A DNA stretch of 64,000 bases from NCBI GenBank assembly GCA_029248405.1, contig JAQWJJ010000009.1:50661-114660 (forward strand), read 5' to 3'. The position numbers and the translations under genes are program-made. This DNA comes from Flavobacteriaceae bacterium. GTDB lineage: Bacteria; Bacteroidota; Bacteroidia; Flavobacteriales; Flavobacteriaceae. The notes under the pieces were generated by a model. It saw nothing but the letters and a program-made list of their open reading frames with translations. It searched no databases and was not told where the DNA came from. Numbering within the stretch: position 1 is the first letter of the stretch; every line of letters starts with the position of its first letter. Positions 60,932 to 64,000 of this stretch are shown here, piece after piece.

Positions 60932-62071
60932 TTAGTTTTTAATAATTTTTTTTGTAATAGAGCCTTTTGAAGTTTTAATATTTAAAAAATAGATGCCTGT
61001 AGTTAAATTAGTTATATCAATACTTTCATTAATTAACTTTGTTTTAATAACTGCCCCTAAAGTATTGTAAAGAATTATCTCTTGAAGTTCAAACTGAGTG
61101 CTATTTCCGATTTGTATTAAATTACTTGTAGGGTTTGGAAAAACAAAAATATTTTTTTCCAGCGTTTCAAAATTAGAAATTGACAATATGTCATCGATAT
61201 ATTTTTGAAAAAATAACCAAGCTTCTTCCCCAGCATTAATATCCATATTTCCCCAAGCTCCAGGCCAATCATGTCCGCCACCAACTACTTCATAGTACCA
61301 TACTTCATTATTATTAATACCATTTAAATGTTTTTCACTTATAATATAACTTCCATCTGATGGATCTGTATTTGGTAATGTTTCTGTCTCTACAGTTGTA
61401 CATTCGTTTTTGTCTGAAAAATATTCTATGGTAAAAGGAATACTTGGGTAAGCTCCCCATCCATCATTGTTATTTGGGTCTCCATCTAAAGGCGTTACAT
61501 TATCTTGGGAACCATGTATTTCGAACAAAGGGATTGGTGGGCTATTATCACATTCGTCTAAAATGTCTTGTAAAATCATCCCCGCTACAGGAGCTACAGC
61601 TTTAAACGTATCGTATGCTTGACAAGATAGCATGTAACACATTTCTGCGCCATTAGAAAAACCAGTTGCAAAGGTGTAGTTTGGGTTCAAGCCATGGGTT
61701 AATTGAAGGTACTCGGCTAGTTCAGTTAAAAACCCGACATCATCTACAGTTTCATTTTGATGAAACGCGTAACCAACATTCCAAAATCGGTCTCCACTAG
61801 AATCTGTAGTTCCTCTAGGATAACAAACAGCAAAACCATATTGATCAGCATATTGATTCATTTGAGAATAATTCCTCATATCATTAGCATCCCCAGTAAA
61901 TCCATGCATAACAAATACTAACGGCATTTGTTCATTTAAATCTAAAGGCTCATAATATATGTATTGACGAGTAATACCATCATGTTCAAATTCAGTAAAC
62001 TGTGCTTTTGCTGTGAAATGAGAACAAAATACTACAGCAACTAAAATCAATATCGTACACTTACTTTTCAT
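60932..62071 (-). CDS. T9SS-sorted esterase of the poly(3-hydroxybutyrate) depolymerase / feruloyl esterase type
   Basis: A 379-residue protein: signal peptide (to about 23), alpha/beta hydrolase domain (25-295) and a type IX sorting domain (about 300-379, FVFPNPTSNLIQIG ... TTGIYFLNIKTSKGSITKKIIKN). The catalytic set is visible: MPLVFVMHGFTGDANDM for the oxyanion hole, TGFSNGAEM with nucleophile Ser139, EIHGSQDNVTP with Asp190 and VVGGGHDWPG with His267. This matches the LpqC/PHB-depolymerase family, which includes feruloyl and acetylxylan esterases. It is secreted to the surface or medium and likely attacks plant or algal ester bonds or polyesters. The codon use is A/T-rich. Confidence 0.87.
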   Translation of the reverse strand: MKSKCTILILVAVVFCSHFTAKAQFTEFEHDGITRQYIYYEPLDLNEQMPLVFVMHGFTGDANDMRNYSQMNQYADQYGFAVCYPRGTTDSSGDRFWNVGYAFHQNETVDDVGFLTELAEYLQLTHGLNPNYTFATGFSNGAEMCYMLSCQAYDTFKAVAPVAGMILQDILDECDNSPPIPLFEIHGSQDNVTPLDGDPNNNDGWGAYPSIPFTIEYFSDKNECTTVETETLPNTDPSDGSYIISEKHLNGINNNEVWYYEVVGGGHDWPGAWGNMDINAGEEAWLFFQKYIDDILSISNFETLEKNIFVFPNPTSNLIQIGNSTQFELQEIILYNTLGAVIKTKLINESIDITNLTTGIYFLNIKTSKGSITKKIIKN

Positions 62072-62212
62072 TTTAATAAAGGTTTAATAATTTGAATATA
62101 GTAATTCAAATAAAATATTAAGTATTATTCATAATATTTGTGATGAAGAAGTATAATAAATATGAGAACAACTTTAAGATATGAAATCAAAAAGCGCAAG
62201 CCTTAATATTAT

Positions 62213-62344
62213 TGCCAACGTTTTGCAGCTATAAGAAGTTGGCGATTTCGAAGCACAAAACTGTCAACCAGCACTGAACTTGATACGAAGCACAAAGCTC
62301 CAAGTTTGCACGTCACCCCGCCTGACGCAAAGCCTGTGTTAGCA
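62213..62344. repeat. Palindromic element 1 (attC-like), in the 277-base gap between two T9SS genes
   Basis: A 132-base element bounded by TGCCAACG and TGTTAGCA. Inside are a direct repeat CGAAGCACAAA (62249-62259 and 62286-62296), an AACTTG/CAAGTT hairpin, and a stem TTTGC-GTCA/TGAC-GCAAA with a 2-base AC bulge around CCCCGCC. Read on the minus strand it starts 5 bases after the stop of the seven-repeat gene. Between the element and the esterase start (62072-62212) the DNA is very A/T-rich, with a small inverted repeat TTTGAAT/ATTCAAA at 62091-62110 and no clear gene. Confidence 0.6.
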
Positions 62345-62348
62345 AACT

Positions 62349-63839
62349 TTAATTTTTTATAATCTTTGAATTTAGAATCCCACTATTTTGACCAAATATT
62401 TTCAAGAAATAGGTTCCTGATGGATAATCAGCAATATCTAAAGAGTATGTATTTGCTTTTATATCCGTCTTAAAAATCAGAATACCTTCAAGACTGTATA
62501 ATTCTGTTTTCAAAATCATATCTGTTTTTGACGTAATATTAATAACATCTTTTGACGGATTTGGAAAAATACTTACTATGTTTTCCAAATCAAATGTTGG
62601 TATTGATAGAATAATTGGTGATATATCAAACACTCTTACATGTCCTGAAAAGTCACCATTTCCATCATTAGCTTTGGCACCAATAGCCACGATACTTCCA
62701 TCAGCCGAAATATCTACCGAATAACCTGAATTATCATTAGCAGCCTCTCCGTTAATACTCTCACCTATTTGTGTCCAAACTCCACTTAGATTTTGAAAAA
62801 TTCTAACATTACCTGCGTCACTTCCATTGTTATCATTCCATAGCGAGCCAATGGCTATAATATTTCCGCTAGCGGACAGCGCCATAGACCAACCAAAATA
62901 ATCTTCACTTGCTTCCCCAATTATATCTTCACCTATTTGTGTCCAGACGCTCCCCAGGTATTCAAAAATTCGTACATGACCTGAATGCAGTCCATTAGCA
63001 TTGCTACTCGATGAACTAATAGCCACTATATTTCCATCTTCTGATAACGCAACTTCAGAACCCGAACCCTCAAATTCGACTACACCATTGATGTCTCCGC
63101 CCAGTTGAGTCCAAGTACCATCCTGGTTTTCGTAGATTTTAACCTCGCCAGTATTTGTGCCATTCTCGTCATTTTGAGAGGCACCAATAACTATAATGTT
63201 CCCTTCACCATTTAGTGCTACCGAATTACCTAGTCGACCTTGTTCCTGTACCCCATCAATATCCTGACCTATTTGTATCCATGATCCCCCCGAATTTTCA
63301 AAAACTCTAACATGTCCAGAATTATTTGCAGTGCCATCGCTACGTGGTGCACCAATAGCTATGATACTCCCATCGTTTGATAATGATATACTTGTTGCTG
63401 ATATATCTTGAAAGTTTTCGCCTTCAATATCTTCACCTATTTGTGTCCAAGTACCTCCTATGTTTTCATACACCTCCACTTGACCCCTCCATGAATTATT
63501 TAAATCAGAACCAATGGCAACTATACCACCATCAGCGGATATTGCCAATGACCATCCTGATCGATCGTCCACGGCCTCTCCGGCAATATCTTCGCCTATT
63601 TGTGTCCACGTACCGTCTACATTTTCATATACCCTAACATGACCCGACCTACTTCCACCGTCACTATTTTCAATAGCACCAATAGCTACTATGTTTCCAT
63701 TAGCCGAAATGGCTACTGAATGACCTGAAAGGTCTCCTGGATTTTCTCCATCAATATCATTACCTATTTGCACTTGCCCATAGCTTGTTAATCCTATGGT
63801 TAGTATTGTGATTATTATTGAAACTGATTTCTTTTTCAT
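62349..63839 (-). CDS. Secreted seven-repeat beta-propeller-like protein with T9SS sorting domain
   Basis: A 496-residue protein with a signal peptide (to about 21), seven tandem repeats of about 53-56 residues (about 22-405) and a type IX sorting domain (about 415-496, IFPNPSKDVINI ... GTYFLKIFGQNSG). Each repeat follows W-TQIG-DI-GE, then SG-SVA-S-DG-IVAIGA, then SGHVRV(Y/F)EN. The FG-GAP/integrin-like spacing and a count of seven suggest a seven-bladed beta-propeller. Function unknown; probably adhesion or binding on the surface. The gene is A/T-rich and is flanked by palindromic elements 1 and 2. Confidence 0.83.
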   Translation of the reverse strand: MKKKSVSIIITILTIGLTSYGQVQIGNDIDGENPGDLSGHSVAISANGNIVAIGAIENSDGGSRSGHVRVYENVDGTWTQIGEDIAGEAVDDRSGWSLAISADGGIVAIGSDLNNSWRGQVEVYENIGGTWTQIGEDIEGENFQDISATSISLSNDGSIIAIGAPRSDGTANNSGHVRVFENSGGSWIQIGQDIDGVQEQGRLGNSVALNGEGNIIVIGASQNDENGTNTGEVKIYENQDGTWTQLGGDINGVVEFEGSGSEVALSEDGNIVAISSSSSNANGLHSGHVRIFEYLGSVWTQIGEDIIGEASEDYFGWSMALSASGNIIAIGSLWNDNNGSDAGNVRIFQNLSGVWTQIGESINGEAANDNSGYSVDISADGSIVAIGAKANDGNGDFSGHVRVFDISPIILSIPTFDLENIVSIFPNPSKDVINITSKTDMILKTELYSLEGILIFKTDIKANTYSLDIADYPSGTYFLKIFGQNSGILNSKIIKN

Positions 63840-63856
63840 CTTTTCTTTTTAATGTT

Positions 63857-63909
63857 TGCTAACGTTTAGTATAAGCGGCTGTTTTAATGCCGCTTATACA
63901 CTGTTAGTA
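63857..63909. repeat. Palindromic element 2 (attC-like)
   Basis: A 53-base imperfect palindrome bounded by TGCTAACG and TGTTAGTA. Its core is a perfect 11-bp stem GTATAAGCGGC (63869-63879) / GCCGCTTATAC (63889-63899) with a 9-base loop. The termini match those of element 1 but the interior is unrelated. On the minus strand it starts 5 bases after the stop of the partial gene at the window end. Confidence 0.62.
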
Positions 63910-63914
63910 TTAGT

Positions 63915-64000
63915 CTATTTGAAATTATCATTAAAAGAACTCATGATTTTATCATTCGGTGATGAAAATAAAGCAAAAATGTTATCCGCATTCGCAGTTG
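63915..64000 (-). CDS. C-terminus of a gene running in from beyond the window
   Basis: An open frame of 27 codons (ending KIMSSFNDNFK) runs from the window edge to a TAG at 63915-63917. Its composition and polar, Asn- and Asp-rich sequence resemble coding DNA, and its stop falls just before element 2, the same position that element 1 has behind the seven-repeat gene. Too short to identify. Confidence 0.45.
   Translation of the reverse strand, partial: TANADNIFALFSSPNDKIMSSFNDNFK

Noticed and set aside
60165..64000. Integrase, transposase or phage genes in the A/T-rich end
   Set aside because: No frame here shows recombinase or transposase motifs; only exported proteins are seen.
1..64000. 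CRISPR array or insertion sequence
   Set aside because: No regularly spaced repeats and no transposase-flanking inverted repeats were seen. The pRiA4b ORF-3-like gene belongs to a family named after a mobile element but has no such context.

Overview
The window is chromosomal DNA of a member of the Bacteroidota. The evidence is direct: a GldI-type gliding-motility prolyl isomerase, type IX secretion (T9SS) sorting tails on secreted proteins, families largely confined to the phylum (DUF5606, DUF5683, DUF3810, WbqC), paired amidohydrolases, and promoters of the Bacteroidota form (TTTG, about 20 bases, TAnnTTTG) with few Shine-Dalgarno sites. Saprospiria or Flavobacteriia are the likeliest classes, but I cannot place it more finely. 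Codon use is even and moderate in GC up to about 60 kb; the last 4 kb is visibly richer in A and T.

Layout. 1-6 kb: the start of uvrB (cut by the window edge), a lipoprotein overlapping a pRiA4b ORF-3-like gene, heme A synthase, an acetyltransferase, a tRNA nucleotidyltransferase and a threonylcarbamoyl-AMP synthase. 6-12 kb: a cell-surface glycan cluster (pyruvyl transferase, three GT2-type enzymes, a GT-A-like protein, a WaaP/KdkA-like sugar kinase, a GT9 heptosyltransferase-like enzyme) with genes on alternating strands and tail-to-tail overlaps. 12-15 kb: dapD, then rightward ruvX-def-DUF5606-mazG. 15-28.5 kb: a leftward run in reading order RelA/SpoT, Fur-like, purA, OstA/LptA-like, class III aminotransferase, TPR protein, two DUF368 (PopT-like) membrane proteins, aroE and a DUF349 coiled-coil protein. 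28.6-35 kb: an rRNA/tRNA methyltransferase, two amidohydrolase genes carrying three amidohydrolase domains, and a DUF3810 membrane protein. 35-42 kb: pepD, a cyclophilin-FKBP fusion, gldI, nrnA-like, ndk, DUF721 and recF.

41-47.5 kb is a rightward run (TPR membrane protein, ribH, a small membrane protein, mutL, two rhomboids, a membrane-anchored EEP-family protein) that meets a leftward run: parA, parB, DUF5683, dapB, lepB, WbqC. 53-59 kb is a propionate/methylmalonyl-CoA block: udk, ftsB/divIC-like, mutA, an unrecognised lipoprotein, mutB and a dienoyl-CoA-reductase-type SDR. A PQQ-type sugar dehydrogenase follows.

At 59.99 kb a tRNA-Pro(GGG) with a clear promoter and terminator marks a change in content. 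Beyond it lie only secreted proteins (a LamG-like protein, a T9SS-sorted esterase, a T9SS-sorted seven-repeat protein) plus the C-terminus of one more gene. Two palindromic elements with matching termini (TGCYAACG ... TGTTAGYA) each sit 5-7 bases past a stop codon, as recombination sites do in integron gene cassettes. This is the most unusual part of the window. No integrase is visible, so the cassette reading is a hypothesis.
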